A model generated the notes under the pieces. It was not told the DNA's origin and did not search any database. It was given only the letters and a program-made list of their open reading frames with translations. Positions 1-13,121 of a stretch of 64,000 nucleotides of DNA are shown here, in pieces (within the stretch, counting starts at the first letter, position 1; each line of letters begins with the position of its first letter). Made by a program: the position numbers and the translations under genes. The DNA lies in NCBI RefSeq assembly GCF_028290625.1, contig NZ_JAQGJM010000030.1, positions 62,001 to 126,000 of the forward strand, in the 5' to 3' direction. The DNA comes from Devosia sp. GTDB lineage: Bacteria; Pseudomonadota; Alphaproteobacteria; Rhizobiales; Devosiaceae.

Positions 1-775
1 CCTCGAAGCGCTGGCTTAGCACCACCTGGAAGATATCCCCGGCGGTGATGTAGTCCTTGGCCCGGGCCACCATGGCAAAATACTCGTCTTTCGACGTGTT
101 GCTGGTAACGGCGATCTTTTCCAGATCGGGAAGGGCAGGGGTCGTCGGCAGGGCCTGACCCAGCCGCTGGATGGCATCGTCGATATGCGACTGCGCCGAT
201 TCATAGGCCTGGCGGGCCGTGACCCCATCGCGGACATAGACCGGCGCGGTGAGATAGAGCTCATCCTTGAGCGTATCGAAGATCGCCAGCATGGCCGGGC
301 GCATCAGGATGGCCTCGGGCAGGTTCAGGTGGTCCGGATTGCTGTCGGGCAGCTTTTCCATATAGCGGACCATTTCGTAGCCCAGAAAGCCGTAGATGCC
401 GGCCGATTGCGGCGGCAGGCCTTCGGGCACTTCGATCTTGGAGCTGGCCACCAGATTGCGCAGCGCATCCAGTGGCGCCTCGGCCAGCGGCTCGAAGCGG
501 TCGACGTCGATATGGGCGGCGCGGTTGATCGAGGCGGCGCCATGCTCGACTTTGAGGATCACGTCCGGCGCGAGGCCGACGATCGAATACCGGCCGCGAA
601 TGGCGCCGTCCTGCACGGATTCGAGCAAGAAGGTGTTCTTGCGGCCGGCCGCCAGCTTCATATAGGTGCCGATCGGCGTTTCGAGATCGGCGACTACGCG
701 ACGCCAGACGATCTGGGACTGACCAGCATCGTATTGCACCGCGAAACGCCCAAAGACCTCGTCGCCCATAGTCAT
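1..775 (-). CDS. trpE: Anthranilate synthase component I, N-terminal part (cut by window edge)
   Basis: TrpE forms anthranilate from chorismate with glutamine-derived ammonia, the first committed step of tryptophan synthesis. Translating the minus strand from 775 gives an open frame to base 1 with no stop, so the C-terminal chorismate-binding domain lies outside the window. The visible part has the N-terminal TrpE features: a GTYMKLAAGRKNTFLLES segment near residue 35, GRYSIVGLAPD, IYGFLGYEMVRYMEKLP, and the start of the core, DIFQVVLSQRFE. Two in-frame ATGs lie 6 bp apart (775 and 769) and I cannot separate them. The gene follows ppiD by 22 bp on the same strand, the ppiD-trpE order usual in Hyphomicrobiales, so the two are probably co-transcribed. 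Confidence 0.93.
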   Translation of the reverse strand, partial: MTMGDEVFGRFAVQYDAGQSQIVWRRVVADLETPIGTYMKLAAGRKNTFLLESVQDGAIRGRYSIVGLAPDVILKVEHGAASINRAAHIDVDRFEPLAEAPLDALRNLVASSKIEVPEGLPPQSAGIYGFLGYEMVRYMEKLPDSNPDHLNLPEAILMRPAMLAIFDTLKDELYLTAPVYVRDGVTARQAYESAQSHIDDAIQRLGQALPTTPALPDLEKIAVTSNTSKDEYFAMVARAKDYITAGDIFQVVLSQRFE

Positions 776-797
776 TATCCGATTATAGAAGTTGCCG

Positions 798-2672
798 TTA
801 TTGCTGGACGCCGAGTTGCAGAGTCTGCGTCAGTGCCTGCTGGTTGATCCGCAACCCGGCTTCGTCGCGCACCGCGGTGACGAAATCGCCGTAAAGACCG
901 ATGCGGGCTTCGTTTTCCAGCGAAGCGTTCTGCTGGGTGGCCAGCGGGCCATCAGCCGGGGTCACGGCGCTGACCTGGAACACGATGTGATCGCCTTCCG
1001 TGTTCACCGCCGAGCCGTGATGATCCGGACCGCCAGCAAACGCCGCTGCGGCAACCGGGCCGTCGATCGACGTATTGGCTTCGCCAAACCGGGTGAAGGG
1101 CAGGCTGGCCTGCGGAACGAGGCCCAGCGCGGACGCCACGTCGATCAGGTCCTCGCCGCTATCCAGGCGTTTGACGATGCTGGCGGTCTCGGCGTCGACC
1201 GCCGCATTGACCTTCTCGGTCGTCCAGGCGGTGGCAACCGCATCGCGGACTTCATCCAAGGTCTGGTCGCGCGCCGGGTCGACCTTTTCCAGGTCGAACC
1301 ACACATTGCTGTTGCCGTTCAGCGTGATCGACGGCGTCAGCTTGCCCTCGGTGGCTTTGAAAATCGCCTGCACGGCCTTGGGACGGTCGGCTTCCGCCAG
1401 CGAGGGGATCACAGCCAGTTCGGCGCCGCCCTGCGTTACAGCAGCGTTGTAAAGCGGCAAGCCGAACCGCTTGGCGATTTCGTCGAGCGGCTTGAACGCC
1501 GCGCGCAGTTCCTCGACCTGGTCGAGCACGTCAGCATATTCGGTCTTGGCCTGCGCCAGCGCCAGGCTGTGCGCGATCTCGTCATGGGCCTCCGCCGCCG
1601 TCTTGGTGTGACCAGCCTCGATTGCCGAAACATGGATCGCCCGCTTGCCGGTAACGCCGTCGATCACCGCATAGCCACCCTGGGCCAGGCCGAACGCGGC
1701 CGTCGCCAGGTTCGCATCGGTGATGTCGCGCTGGGCCAGCGTGCCGATATCGGTTGCCGTCAGGCCGTTTTCGGTGACAAGCGCTTCAAATGTTTTGCCC
1801 GCAGCCGCGCCGCCTTCGAACGCCGCGATCTGCTCGGGCGTGGCCAACGGCACTTGCTGGATGGTGCGGCGCTCCAGCGTGGTCATAGTGGCCTTGGTGC
1901 GCTCATACTCAGCGGCAATGGCCGCCTCATCGATGGTCTTGGTGGCCGCCAGCGTTTCCGGCGACAGCGCCATCAGCCGCACGGTGCGGGTCTCAACGGT
2001 ACGGAAATCGGTCTGGTGTGCGGCGAGATAGGTTGCGAGATCGGTATCGGTCGGCGCAGCGGGGGTCTCGATGGTGTTTTCGCCGACCACGATATAGTCG
2101 ACCGTGCGCTTGTCGGCAGCGTAGCGATTGACCAGCGTCGATGCGGCGGCCGGCAGCTTGGTGTCGCTGAACAGCGACAGAATCAATTGCTGGCGGCGCG
2201 CTGACTCGCTCTGGGTCTGAAAATACTCGGCTTCGGTGAGGCCGCTCTGGCGCAGCACGTTCTGGAACTGGCTGGGATCGAAATTGCCCAGCGTGCCGGC
2301 AAAATTGGTATCCTTGCGCAGCATCTGGCTCAGCTTGGCGTCCGATACGCCAAGACCGAAGTTATCGGCCATCTGGTCCAGCGCCGCGTCTTGCGCCAGG
2401 TTTTGCAGCACCATCGAGGGAATGCCCAGGCTCATGGCTTCCTCGGGCGAGGGGACCGACCCGATCTGCTGGGACACCTGTTGCATCTGGATTTGATAGG
2501 CTCGCAGGAAATCGCGCGACGTGATGTCGACATTACCCACCTTGGCCACATTATTCGTGCCAAGATCGGTGATCACATTATTGATGCCGAATCCGGCCAG
2601 ACCTGCCAACAGGCAGACCCCCATCGCCTTGCCGGGCCAAGATTTTGCAAACAGACGCAAACTATCGAGCAT
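798..2672 (-). CDS. ppiD: SurA/PpiD-type peptidyl-prolyl cis-trans isomerase, membrane anchored
   Basis: Periplasmic folding factor held in the inner membrane by one N-terminal segment, acting on newly exported proteins. The 624-residue product starts [18 protein letters not shown], followed by a hydrophobic stretch (about residues 15-33), a SurA-type N-terminal chaperone domain (to about 200), a parvulin-like PPIase domain around 250-370 and a helical C-terminal region. The frame is open to 2705, but the ATG at 2672 gives the typical family start directly before the membrane segment. Downstream is trpE in the same direction; upstream, tpiA diverges. Length and architecture fit alphaproteobacterial PpiD; the parvulin domain is divergent, so catalytic activity is assumed rather than shown. 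Confidence 0.9.
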   Translation of the reverse strand: MLDSLRLFAKSWPGKAMGVCLLAGLAGFGINNVITDLGTNNVAKVGNVDITSRDFLRAYQIQMQQVSQQIGSVPSPEEAMSLGIPSMVLQNLAQDAALDQMADNFGLGVSDAKLSQMLRKDTNFAGTLGNFDPSQFQNVLRQSGLTEAEYFQTQSESARRQQLILSLFSDTKLPAAASTLVNRYAADKRTVDYIVVGENTIETPAAPTDTDLATYLAAHQTDFRTVETRTVRLMALSPETLAATKTIDEAAIAAEYERTKATMTTLERRTIQQVPLATPEQIAAFEGGAAAGKTFEALVTENGLTATDIGTLAQRDITDANLATAAFGLAQGGYAVIDGVTGKRAIHVSAIEAGHTKTAAEAHDEIAHSLALAQAKTEYADVLDQVEELRAAFKPLDEIAKRFGLPLYNAAVTQGGAELAVIPSLAEADRPKAVQAIFKATEGKLTPSITLNGNSNVWFDLEKVDPARDQTLDEVRDAVATAWTTEKVNAAVDAETASIVKRLDSGEDLIDVASALGLVPQASLPFTRFGEANTSIDGPVAAAAFAGGPDHHGSAVNTEGDHIVFQVSAVTPADGPLATQQNASLENEARIGLYGDFVTAVRDEAGLRINQQALTQTLQLGVQQ

Positions 2673-2879
2673 GTCAGACGTTCCAGTACGCGAGGGATGG
2701 TGCATTCGCCCCAGAGGGCCGGACGCACCGGATTTGAACCGCAGGCTTTACCGCCCTTATGGCGGGATACTAGTAAAGCGTTCCGCGGAAAAAGGGAGAC
2801 CCTTTTATATCCCGGAAACGCATGGACAGTCGGGGTTAGGGCAAAGCCCGTCCCGGTGCAAGAGGCAGGAGTAGCAAGA

Positions 2880-3635
2880 GTGACAACCACAATCACGCCG
2901 CTGATCGCGGGCAACTGGAAAATGAACGGTTCGCGGGCCTCTCTCGAAGAACTGCAGCAGCTTGCCGGATTGCTGACCACCGGCGAGGCACCCAAGGCCA
3001 TGGTCGTCATTTGCCCCCCGGCAACAATCCTGCACGCCGTCGCCTCGCAGGGCTCCACCAGCGGCATTCTGGCCGGCGGCCAGGATTGCCACGCCAGCGC
3101 CTCGGGCGCCTATACGGGTGATATTTCGGCCGGGATGCTGGCCGATGCCGGCGCGCAATTCGTCATTGTGGGCCATTCCGAACGCCGCGCCGCCCATGGC
3201 GAAACCGACCAGACGGTCCGCGCCAAAGCGGAAGCTGCCATTGGCGCCGGCCTCAAGCCGATCATCTGCGTCGGTGAGACCGAAGCCGAACGCGATAGCG
3301 ATAGGGCAGAAGCCGTGGTCGCCGCGCAACTGGCCGGCTCGGTGCCCGACGCCGCCGAATTGCACGAGGTCATCGTGGCCTATGAGCCGGTCTGGGCCAT
3401 CGGCACCGGCCGCACGCCCACCAATGACGAGATTGCCCAGATGCACAATCGCATCCGCGCCATCCTCGTCGAACGCTTCGGCGACAAGGGCGCCTCGACC
3501 CGGATTCTCTATGGCGGCTCGATGAAACCGCAGAATGCCCGCGAGATTTTGAACATCGAAAACGTCAATGGTGGACTGGTTGGCGGCGCCAGCCTCTTGG
3601 CAAAAGACTTCTACACCATTATCTCCGCCGTATAG
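2880..3635 (+). CDS. tpiA: Triosephosphate isomerase
   Basis: Interconverts dihydroxyacetone phosphate and glyceraldehyde 3-phosphate in the cytosol. The 251-residue product begins at a GTG, giving [16 protein letters not shown] with the substrate-binding Asn12 and Lys14. The catalytic His lies in IVGHSERR (about residue 98), the catalytic Glu in [11 protein letters not shown] (about 170), and the phosphate-binding loops are ILYGGSMKP and [10 protein letters not shown] near the end. The frame is open far upstream, but those residues do not belong to the family, and this GTG gives the usual 250-residue length. It diverges from ppiD and is followed by a perfect 12-bp hairpin. Confidence 0.97.
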   Translation: MTTTITPLIAGNWKMNGSRASLEELQQLAGLLTTGEAPKAMVVICPPATILHAVASQGSTSGILAGGQDCHASASGAYTGDISAGMLADAGAQFVIVGHSERRAAHGETDQTVRAKAEAAIGAGLKPIICVGETEAERDSDRAEAVVAAQLAGSVPDAAELHEVIVAYEPVWAIGTGRTPTNDEIAQMHNRIRAILVERFGDKGASTRILYGGSMKPQNAREILNIENVNGGLVGGASLLAKDFYTIISAV

Positions 3636-3654
3636 CCGCGTCACGCGGGGGATG

Positions 3655-3679
3655 GCCTGCGCCGAATTTCGGCGCAGGC
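3655..3679. terminator. Perfect hairpin after tpiA
   Basis: A 25-bp odd palindrome, GCCTGCGCCGAA around a single central T, starts 20 bp after the tpiA stop. It would form a 12-bp GC-rich stem. No T-run follows on the + strand, so it is either a factor-assisted terminator or RNA-stabilising hairpin rather than a textbook intrinsic terminator. Confidence 0.45.
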
Positions 3680-3727
3680 GGAACCGGAGCGTTGAGATTT
3701 AGGTCAGGCCGAGCCGAAAATTGTGGG

Positions 3728-3783
3728 TTTCGAGCACCGGAGCGGAGCGTACAGTTAGGTACGTGAGCACCGGAGCACAGAAA
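3728..3783. repeat. Intergenic repeat-like block before secG
   Basis: The 258-bp tpiA-secG gap contains a block with two near-identical GAGCACCGGAGC units separated by 28 bp around TACAGTTAGGTACGT. I recall similar GAGCACCGGAGC blocks as dispersed intergenic repeats in proteobacterial genomes, but there is only one copy in this window, so the repeat status is inference. The rest of the gap up to 3893 shows no convincing gene; secG promoter elements presumably lie here. Confidence 0.35.
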
Positions 3784-3893
3784 GGCGCAATTTGCAGGCC
3801 GGCATCACCTGAATATCAATGCGCCGGGGTGGCATTTGTTTGCGCCCAAGTGTATGACGCCCCATCTTTTGACGGACCGAGACTGAAACACGC

Positions 3894-4427
3894 ATGGCAA
3901 ACGTCCTGATTGTGGCCTATCTGCTGATCGTTCTGGCGCTGATTGCAGTGATCCTGCTGCAGCGCTCGGAGGGCGGCGCCCTTGGTATTGGCGGCGGCGG
4001 CGGCGGCTTCATGACCGCCCGCGGCTCGGCCAATCTATTGACGCGCACTACGGCAATCCTGGCCACTCTGTTCTTCCTGACGGCCATCGGCCTGACCGTG
4101 ATCAGTGAATTCGATCGCGGCAGTTCGAGCATCCTGGAGGGCGCGACCTCTACTGAAGAGGGCACCGCACCGACCAGCGTGCTGGACGCGCTCAACGCGT
4201 TGCAGAGCGATTCGGATCTCCCGGTTCCCGCCGCCGACGGCACCGTGACGCCGCCGGCCGATGCGACCGCACCGGCAGCCACCACCACTCCCGCACCAGC
4301 CGCGACCACGCCAGCACCGGCAGCGACCACGGCTCCCGCCAGTGACCTTCCGGTTCCAGTGACGCCAACCCCCGAGCCCGCCCCGGCGGCGCCCGAACCA
4401 ACACCGGCCGCTCCGGCGACCAACTAA
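3894..4427 (+). CDS. secG: Preprotein translocase subunit SecG with long Ala/Pro/Thr tail
   Basis: SecG is the small membrane subunit of SecYEG. The 177-residue product has two transmembrane helices (about residues 3-21 and 52-72) flanking the family signature LLQRSEGGALGIGGGGGGFMTARG. From about residue 85 onward it is a low-complexity Ala/Pro/Thr tail with repeated TTPAPAATTPAPAATTAPA units and two copies of SDLPVP. Core SecG is about 75-110 residues, so the tail nearly doubles it; such tails are common in alphaproteobacterial SecG. It lies between tpiA and pyrG, the usual order, and an intrinsic terminator follows. Confidence 0.93.
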   Translation: MANVLIVAYLLIVLALIAVILLQRSEGGALGIGGGGGGFMTARGSANLLTRTTAILATLFFLTAIGLTVISEFDRGSSSILEGATSTEEGTAPTSVLDALNALQSDSDLPVPAADGTVTPPADATAPAATTTPAPAATTPAPAATTAPASDLPVPVTPTPEPAPAAPEPTPAAPATN

Positions 4428-4449
4428 GCGCCGCAAGGCAAACCAAAGA

Positions 4450-4480
4450 GGGGGATGGAAACATCCCCTTCTTCTTTTTG
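4450..4480 (+). terminator. Rho-independent terminator after secG
   Basis: GGGGATG-GAAA-CATCCCC forms a 7-bp stem closed by a stable GAAA tetraloop and is followed by TTCTTCTTTTT. It lies 23 bp after the secG stop and 58 bp before the pyrG start, so it separates the two transcripts or attenuates read-through into pyrG. Confidence 0.85.
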
Positions 4481-4532
4481 TGTAGAGCGGTCTTGCCGCC
4501 CTGCGAATCGTTCCTGAATCTATGTAAGGTGA

Positions 4533-6667
<2,135 letters not shown>

Positions 6668-6697
6668 ACTGTGCGTTCAATCGCTCGGGATCCAACC

Positions 6698-6874
6698 ATG
6701 GCCGACATCATCAACCTCCGCACCGCTCGCAAGCGTAAGGCGCGTGACGAGAAGGCCGAAACGGCCGCGCAGAACCGCATAGTCTTCGGCCGCACCAAGG
6801 CTGAGAAGGATTTGACGCAGGCCAAGGCCGAGCAGGCCGCCAAGAAGCTCGACGGGCATAGGCGCGAGGAGTAG
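6698..6874 (+). CDS. Small basic DUF4169-family protein
   Basis: A 58-residue charged protein, ADIINLRTARKRKARDEKAE near the start, matching the short DUF4169 family widespread in Alphaproteobacteria next to housekeeping genes. It is rich in Lys, Arg, Ala and Glu, probably mostly helical, with no membrane segment. The start was chosen at the ATG giving the family's ADIINLR N-terminus; an upstream ATG at 6671 lies 4 bp after the acetyltransferase stop but adds non-family residues. Function unknown. Confidence 0.8.
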   Translation: MADIINLRTARKRKARDEKAETAAQNRIVFGRTKAEKDLTQAKAEQAAKKLDGHRREE

Positions 6875-6919
6875 GCGGCGCCGCCTAATGATCTTAACCA
6901 CCGCAAGCCCCACCAACTC

Positions 6920-7052
6920 GGTGTCATACCGGCGAAGGCCGGTACCCATCCTGAGATATCGCTCCAGCCGCAAGGTGGCTGGGATAGCGACGCGATCTAG
7001 CGGTGTGCTGCACCATCTCGGGATGGGCCCCGGCCTTCGCCGGGGTGACACC
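6920..7052. repeat. Inverted pair of 38-bp intergenic repeats
   Basis: The left arm (6920-6958) and right arm (7015-7052) are inverted copies matching at 33 of 38 positions. Each contains its own smaller palindrome around CCGGCGAAGGCCGG. Such GGCGAAGGCCGG elements are common dispersed repeats in Hyphomicrobiales. The pair fills the convergent gap between the DUF4169 gene and the VOC gene and could act as a bidirectional terminator. Confidence 0.7.
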
Positions 7053-7096
7053 GTGGATGTGGGTAACCTGTGCCCCTAGCCGGCCCAGCGTTTGCC

Positions 7097-7525
7097 CTAC
7101 CAGTTCACCTCACACACCCCGCCAGCCCCGGCAAACTGTAGGCTCTTGTCGGTATATTCGAACAGCTCGATCTTGACGCCGTTGGGATCGGCCAGCCACG
7201 ACTGCCAGGTGCCGTCGGCGCCCAGCTTCTTGTCCAGGGCGCTGACGCCATGGGCGCGAACCTGCGCCACCGCCTCATCCATATTGGTGACTTCGAGGCA
7301 GATGTGGTTGATCGCATTGGTCTCCGCGAAAGCCGCCGCGTCCTTCTGGAACACCTCGATATGCGTGGCCTCGCCCGCGTCGAGATAGTAGCCGATCAGC
7401 TTGCCGGCCTTCATGAAGCGGAACACCACCTCGATCCCCAGCACGTCGCGGTAGAATTTCTCGGTCGCCTCCAGGTCGTGCGCAAAAATGCAGACATGGG
7501 CGATTTTCTTGATGATCTTGGACAA
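7097..7525 (-). CDS. VOC-family (glyoxalase/bleomycin-resistance fold) protein
   Basis: A 142-residue vicinal-oxygen-chelate protein. KKIAHVCIFAHDLEATEKFYRDVLGIEVVFRF is the first beta-alpha-beta-beta module, with a probable metal His in AHVCI (about residue 9). ATHIEVF (about 56) and NHICLEV (about 75) supply further candidate ligands, and IELFEYT near the C-terminus supplies a Glu. The family includes lactoylglutathione lyases, epimerases and dioxygenases; the substrate is not evident. It diverges from the epimerase at 7706 across a gap with two matching palindromic operators, which suggests shared regulation and possibly one small pathway. Confidence 0.85.
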   Translation of the reverse strand: MSKIIKKIAHVCIFAHDLEATEKFYRDVLGIEVVFRFMKAGKLIGYYLDAGEATHIEVFQKDAAAFAETNAINHICLEVTNMDEAVAQVRAHGVSALDKKLGADGTWQSWLADPNGVKIELFEYTDKSLQFAGAGGVCEVNW

Positions 7526-7542
7526 ACGGGCCTCCTCGGCAG

Positions 7543-7560
7543 TGCATTATCGATAATACA
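7543..7560. promoter_or_regulatory. Palindromic operator, copy 1 (GntR-like)
   Basis: TGCATTATCGATAATACA is an 18-bp near-perfect palindrome 18 bp upstream of the VOC gene start. It shares the core GCATTRTCGATAATRC with a second site at 7676-7695. ATTNTCGANAAT-type palindromes are typical of FadR-subfamily GntR repressors. No such regulator gene is in the window, so the assignment is inference. Confidence 0.55.
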
Positions 7561-7675
7561 ACCATCGATAGCCGGATCAGTGTCTGTCCACAAGCCGGCC
7601 GCATGGAACAGCGCCAGAGAAATAATTTAACCAGCGCCAATGCCTTTTCTCCGTCGCAACGAAGGTCTACACACC

Positions 7676-7695
7676 CCGCATTGTCGATAATGCGG
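7676..7695. promoter_or_regulatory. Palindromic operator, copy 2 (GntR-like)
   Basis: CCGCATTGTCGATAATGCGG, palindromic except at one symmetric pair, ends 10 bp before the epimerase start, where it would block ribosome or polymerase access. It pairs with the site at 7543-7560, so both divergent genes probably answer to one regulator. Confidence 0.6.
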
Positions 7696-7705
7696 AACGG
7701 ACATC

Positions 7706-10032
<2,327 letters not shown>

Positions 10033-10051
10033 GCCAATCATCGTCCAATAG

Positions 10052-10083
10052 AAAAGGCCCGGCAGCGATGCCGGGCCTTTTTA
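10052..10083 (+). terminator. Rho-independent terminator after eno
   Basis: AAAAGGCCCGGC-AGCGAT-GCCGGGCCTTTTT forms a GC-rich stem of 8 bp, extended by A-T pairs, ending in a T-run. It is a textbook intrinsic terminator for eno. Confidence 0.93.
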
Positions 10084-10106
10084 TTAGGCACAAATCCTCC
10101 AGTACT

Positions 10107-10258
10107 CCCCCTCGCCCCTTGCGGGAGAGGGACAGACCTGACGCGTTCAGCGGAAGGTCAGGGTGAGGGGTACTGCTGTCCGAGACCGCATCGCCAATCG
10201 ATGCCGAAGAACCCCTCATCCGCCCTTCGGGCACCTTCTCCCGCAAGGGGAGAAGGGT
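10107..10258. repeat. Two-module dispersed repeat, copy 1 (module order a-b)
   Basis: Module a (10108-10170) runs from CCCTCGCCCCTTGCGGGAGA through GACGCGTTCAGCGG to GGTGAGGGG. Module b (10212-10257) runs from CCCCTCATCCGCCCTTCGGG to CTCCCGCAAGGGGAGAAGGG. Both occur again at 13667-13805 in the opposite order. They hold several inverted segments and fill the convergent gap between eno and amn. Confidence 0.85.
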
Positions 10259-10280
10259 GACAACTGATAACGCCGCGCCC

Positions 10281-11756
10281 CTACTGGAACGCCGTCTCCG
10301 CAAAGCTCCGCAGCTTCCGCGAATGCAACCGTTCCGCCGGTTGGTCCCGCAAGATCTCCATCGCCCGCAGCCCGATCAGCAAGTGCCGGTTGACCTGGGT
10401 CCGATAAAAATCCGATGCCATGCCCGGCAGTTTCAGCTCCCCATGCAGCGGCTTGTCCGACACGCACAGCAGCGTCCCGTAGGGCACCCGGAACCGGAAT
10501 CCGTTGGCCGCGATGGTCGCGCTTTCCATGTCGAGGGCAACAGCACGCGATTGGCTCAGGCGCTGGGTGATCTCGGCCTGGTCGCGCAGCTCCCAATTGC
10601 GGTTGTCGAACGTCGCCACGGTCCCCGTCCGCATGATGCGCTTGGTCTCGAGCCCTTCGAGCTGGGTGATCTCCTCCACCGCCTGCTCCAGCGCCACCTG
10701 CACTTCGGCCAGCGCCGGGATCGGCACCGACAGCGGCAGGTCGGCGTCTAGAACATGATCCTCGCGCACATAGGCGTGGGCCAGCACGTAATCGCCCAGC
10801 TCCTGCGAATTGCGCAGGCCGGCACAATGCCCCAGCATGATCCAGGCATGCGGGCGCAGCACGGCGATGTGGTCGGTGATGGTCTTGGCATTGGACGGAC
10901 CGACGCCGATATTGACCATGGTGATGCCGCGGCCACGATCCGCCGTCAGGTGATAGGCCGGCATCTGCGGCACGCGCGGCGTCGGCTTGCCGACCGTGCC
11001 GCCACCCAGCCGCTCATTGGTGGTGATCACATTCCCGGGCTCGATGAAGCTGGTATAATGCTCGTGCCCGGTCGCCATATGCTCCTTGGCGACCCGGCAG
11101 AACTCATCGATATAGAAGCCGTAATTGGTGAAAATCACGAAATTCTGGAAGTGATTTGCGTCGGTGCCGGTGTAGTGGCTGAGCCGGTACAGCGAATAAT
11201 CAACCCGCGGCGCCGTGAACGCGGCCAGCGGGTAGGGTCCGCCCTTGGGCGGCACGAAGGTGCCATTGGCGATCTCGTCGTCGGTATTGCCGAGATCGGG
11301 CGCGTCGAACACGTCGCGCAGTGGAATGTTGAGCGCGTTGAGCGCCTCGCCATCGACCCGGTCATTTGCCGCCACCGCGAAATGCAGCGGGATCGGCGTG
11401 TCGGATTCCCCGATATCGATCGTGCCGCCATGGTTCTTCAGGATGACGGTGAACTGCTCCTGGAAATAGGTACGGAACAGGTCGGGCGCCGTCACCGTGG
11501 TGCGGTAAAGCCCCGGCGTATGCAGGTAGCCGTAGGGCAGGGTGGATGAGCTTTTGCCGTAGCTGGTCGAGCGCACTTCGATCTGCGGATAGCAGGCGCG
11601 CACCTTGCCCTCGGGCACGATACCCTGGGCCAGCGCGTTCAGATGGCCGCGGATGAAACCGGTATTGCGGTGGTAGATTTCGGCGAGATAGGCCCAGGCT
11701 TTTTCAGGATCGGTGAAAGATTGCTTCTCAAGGCGCGGCGGGCTGATCGTTGTCAT
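10281..11756 (-). CDS. amn: AMP nucleosidase
   Basis: Hydrolyses AMP to adenine and ribose 5-phosphate, adjusting adenylate pools. The 491-residue product matches Amn (484 residues in E. coli) in length and layout: an N-terminal Amn-specific domain (AYLAEIYHRNTGFIRGHLNA) and a C-terminal nucleoside-phosphorylase-like domain. Motifs include GRGITMVNIGVGPSNAKTITDHIAVLRPHAWIMLGHCAGLR, and the catalytic-type acid and purine-binding region ALDMESATIAANGFRFRVPYGTLLCVSDKPLHGE. The start at 11756 gives the family TTISPP N-terminus with a purine-rich stretch upstream; an ATG at 11825 adds unrelated residues. Confidence 0.93.
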   Translation of the reverse strand: MTTISPPRLEKQSFTDPEKAWAYLAEIYHRNTGFIRGHLNALAQGIVPEGKVRACYPQIEVRSTSYGKSSSTLPYGYLHTPGLYRTTVTAPDLFRTYFQEQFTVILKNHGGTIDIGESDTPIPLHFAVAANDRVDGEALNALNIPLRDVFDAPDLGNTDDEIANGTFVPPKGGPYPLAAFTAPRVDYSLYRLSHYTGTDANHFQNFVIFTNYGFYIDEFCRVAKEHMATGHEHYTSFIEPGNVITTNERLGGGTVGKPTPRVPQMPAYHLTADRGRGITMVNIGVGPSNAKTITDHIAVLRPHAWIMLGHCAGLRNSQELGDYVLAHAYVREDHVLDADLPLSVPIPALAEVQVALEQAVEEITQLEGLETKRIMRTGTVATFDNRNWELRDQAEITQRLSQSRAVALDMESATIAANGFRFRVPYGTLLCVSDKPLHGELKLPGMASDFYRTQVNRHLLIGLRAMEILRDQPAERLHSRKLRSFAETAFQ

Positions 11757-11894
11757 TCTTGTTCTCGTTTGCGGGCCCCGGATTGAGCCCCCCGTCTGGC
11801 GGACGATAGATTGCGATAACCCCATGCCATGACAGTTTATCGGCGTGGCGGCAATCGCGGCCCGGCGGTCTGGCGCTTTTCACACTTGAGTGAA

Positions 11895-12035
11895 TGCCAC
11901 TTTTCCTGCCGCAATTGTGTACCATCTTGATAGCAGTTCAAGGGACACGCAAGCGACCCATGCGCCCCGCGAACTAGGGACTTCCAATCTGCCGCTTGTC
12001 CCCCAAGCCCTCAACAGTGCGGTGGGTGGATTTCC
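11895..12035. ncRNA. Possible structured RNA between amn and folD (6S-like?)
   Basis: The 462-bp amn-folD gap has no convincing gene but strong secondary-structure potential. The outer arms TGCCGCA and TGCGGTG, flanked by CCAC and GTGG, can close a long rod, and an inner GGGA-CAAGCG pairs with CGCTTG-TCCC. Read on the - strand, CCCTTGAACTGCTATCAAG followed by TGGTAC resembles the 3' arm of 6S RNA (CCUUGAAC...UUCAAGG...UUAC). Read on the + strand, the same segment ends in an intrinsic terminator, giving an RNA of about 175 nt. Strand and identity are unresolved. In relatives I expect 6S RNA beside zapA, which argues against 6S here. Confidence 0.3.
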
Positions 12036-12038
12036 CCC

Positions 12039-12079
12039 AGGGCTGTAATGGTAGCAATACCGTTGCAGCCCTTTTTCTT
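12039..12079 (+). terminator. Strong intrinsic terminator upstream of folD
   Basis: A 15-bp stem (AGGGCTGTAATGGTA, with two G-U pairs) closed by GCAA is followed by TTTTTCTT. No protein-coding gene precedes it on this strand, since amn runs the other way. It must therefore end a small RNA or a folD leader; folD starts 140 bp downstream. Confidence 0.8.
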
Positions 12080-12218
12080 GTTCCCGTCATGTCGGTTAGC
12101 CATACGTTCTGCGCCTGGGGCGTAGACGCAGAGCCGCGATTTCCGTAAGGGAAACCCATTCCCCGCAAGCAGCTCGCCCCGCCGGTTTCGGCGCCGCGGA
12201 CATTCCATGGAGTGCAGC

Positions 12219-13121
12219 ATGGCAGCCAAGATCATTGACGGAAAACTGTTTGCCGAAGGCCTCCGAGGTCGCATTGCCGGCCATGTCGCGCGACTGAAAT
12301 CCGAGCACGGCATCACGCCGGGCCTGGCCGTGGTCATCGTCGGCCACGATCCGGGCAGCCAGGTCTATGTCGCCCAAAAGGCCAAGCAGACCGTCGAAGT
12401 CGGCATGCATTCCGAGAAATATGAATTGCCCGAAACCGTCAGCGAAGCTGAGGTGCTGGCGCTGGTCGAAAAGCTCAATGCCGACCCCGCCATTCACGGC
12501 ATCCTGGTGCAGCTGCCGGTGCCCAAGCACATCGATTCGCTCAAGATCATCCAGACCATTTCCCCCGACAAGGATGTGGACTGCTTCACGCCCGCCAGCG
12601 TAGGCAAGCTGGTCATCGGGCTGCCGGGGCCGGTGTCCTGCACGCCCTTGGGCTGCCTGATGCTGCTGCGTGACCAGCTCGGCTCGCTCTCGGGGCTCGA
12701 TGCGGTCATCATCGGCCGCTCCAACCTCGTCGGCAAGCCGATGGCGCAGTTGCTACTGGCCGATAGCTGTACCGTCACCATGGCCCACTCGCGCACCAAG
12801 AACCTCGCCGAGGTCGTTCGGCGGGCCGATATCGTCGTTGCTGCCGTTGGCCGGCCAAAAATGATCCAGGGCGACTGGATCAAGCCCGGCGCCACCGTCA
12901 TCGATGTCGGTATCAACCGCATCGATGCCCCCGAGCGCGGGGAGGGCAAGACCCGCCTGGTCGGCGACGTCGACTATGCCGCCGCTGCCGAAGTCGCCGG
13001 CGCCATCACCCCCGTGCCCGGCGGTGTCGGTCCTATGACCATTGCGTGCCTTTTGGCCAATACCATTACCACCGCCTCGCTGATCAACGGCCTGGTACCG
13101 CCGAGCGATCTGACGGCATGA
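12219..13121 (+). CDS. folD: Bifunctional methylenetetrahydrofolate dehydrogenase / methenyltetrahydrofolate cyclohydrolase
   Basis: Interconverts 5,10-methylene-, methenyl- and 10-formyl-tetrahydrofolate with NADP. The 300-residue product has the catalytic [14 protein letters not shown] region (Tyr-xxx-Lys, about residues 49-53), the substrate loop [13 protein letters not shown], the DKDVDCF and [10 protein letters not shown] segments, and the NADP motif [17 protein letters not shown]. The start at 12219 has GGAGTG 6 bp upstream; an ATG at 12207 would add four residues. Its last codon overlaps the next gene (ATGA). It may be preceded by a leader, since a strong terminator lies 140 bp upstream. 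Confidence 0.97.
   Translation: MAAKIIDGKLFAEGLRGRIAGHVARLKSEHGITPGLAVVIVGHDPGSQVYVAQKAKQTVEVGMHSEKYELPETVSEAEVLALVEKLNADPAIHGILVQLPVPKHIDSLKIIQTISPDKDVDCFTPASVGKLVIGLPGPVSCTPLGCLMLLRDQLGSLSGLDAVIIGRSNLVGKPMAQLLLADSCTVTMAHSRTKNLAEVVRRADIVVAAVGRPKMIQGDWIKPGATVIDVGINRIDAPERGEGKTRLVGDVDYAAAAEVAGAITPVPGGVGPMTIACLLANTITTASLINGLVPPSDLTA

Noticed and set aside
2700..2790. A GGTTCAAATCC stretch on the - strand upstream of ppiD looks like a tRNA T-loop.
   Set aside because: The flanking T-stem does not pair beyond three bases, and no anticodon, D-arm or acceptor pairing could be placed. The CCGCC/GGCGG hairpin nearby is a plain inverted repeat.
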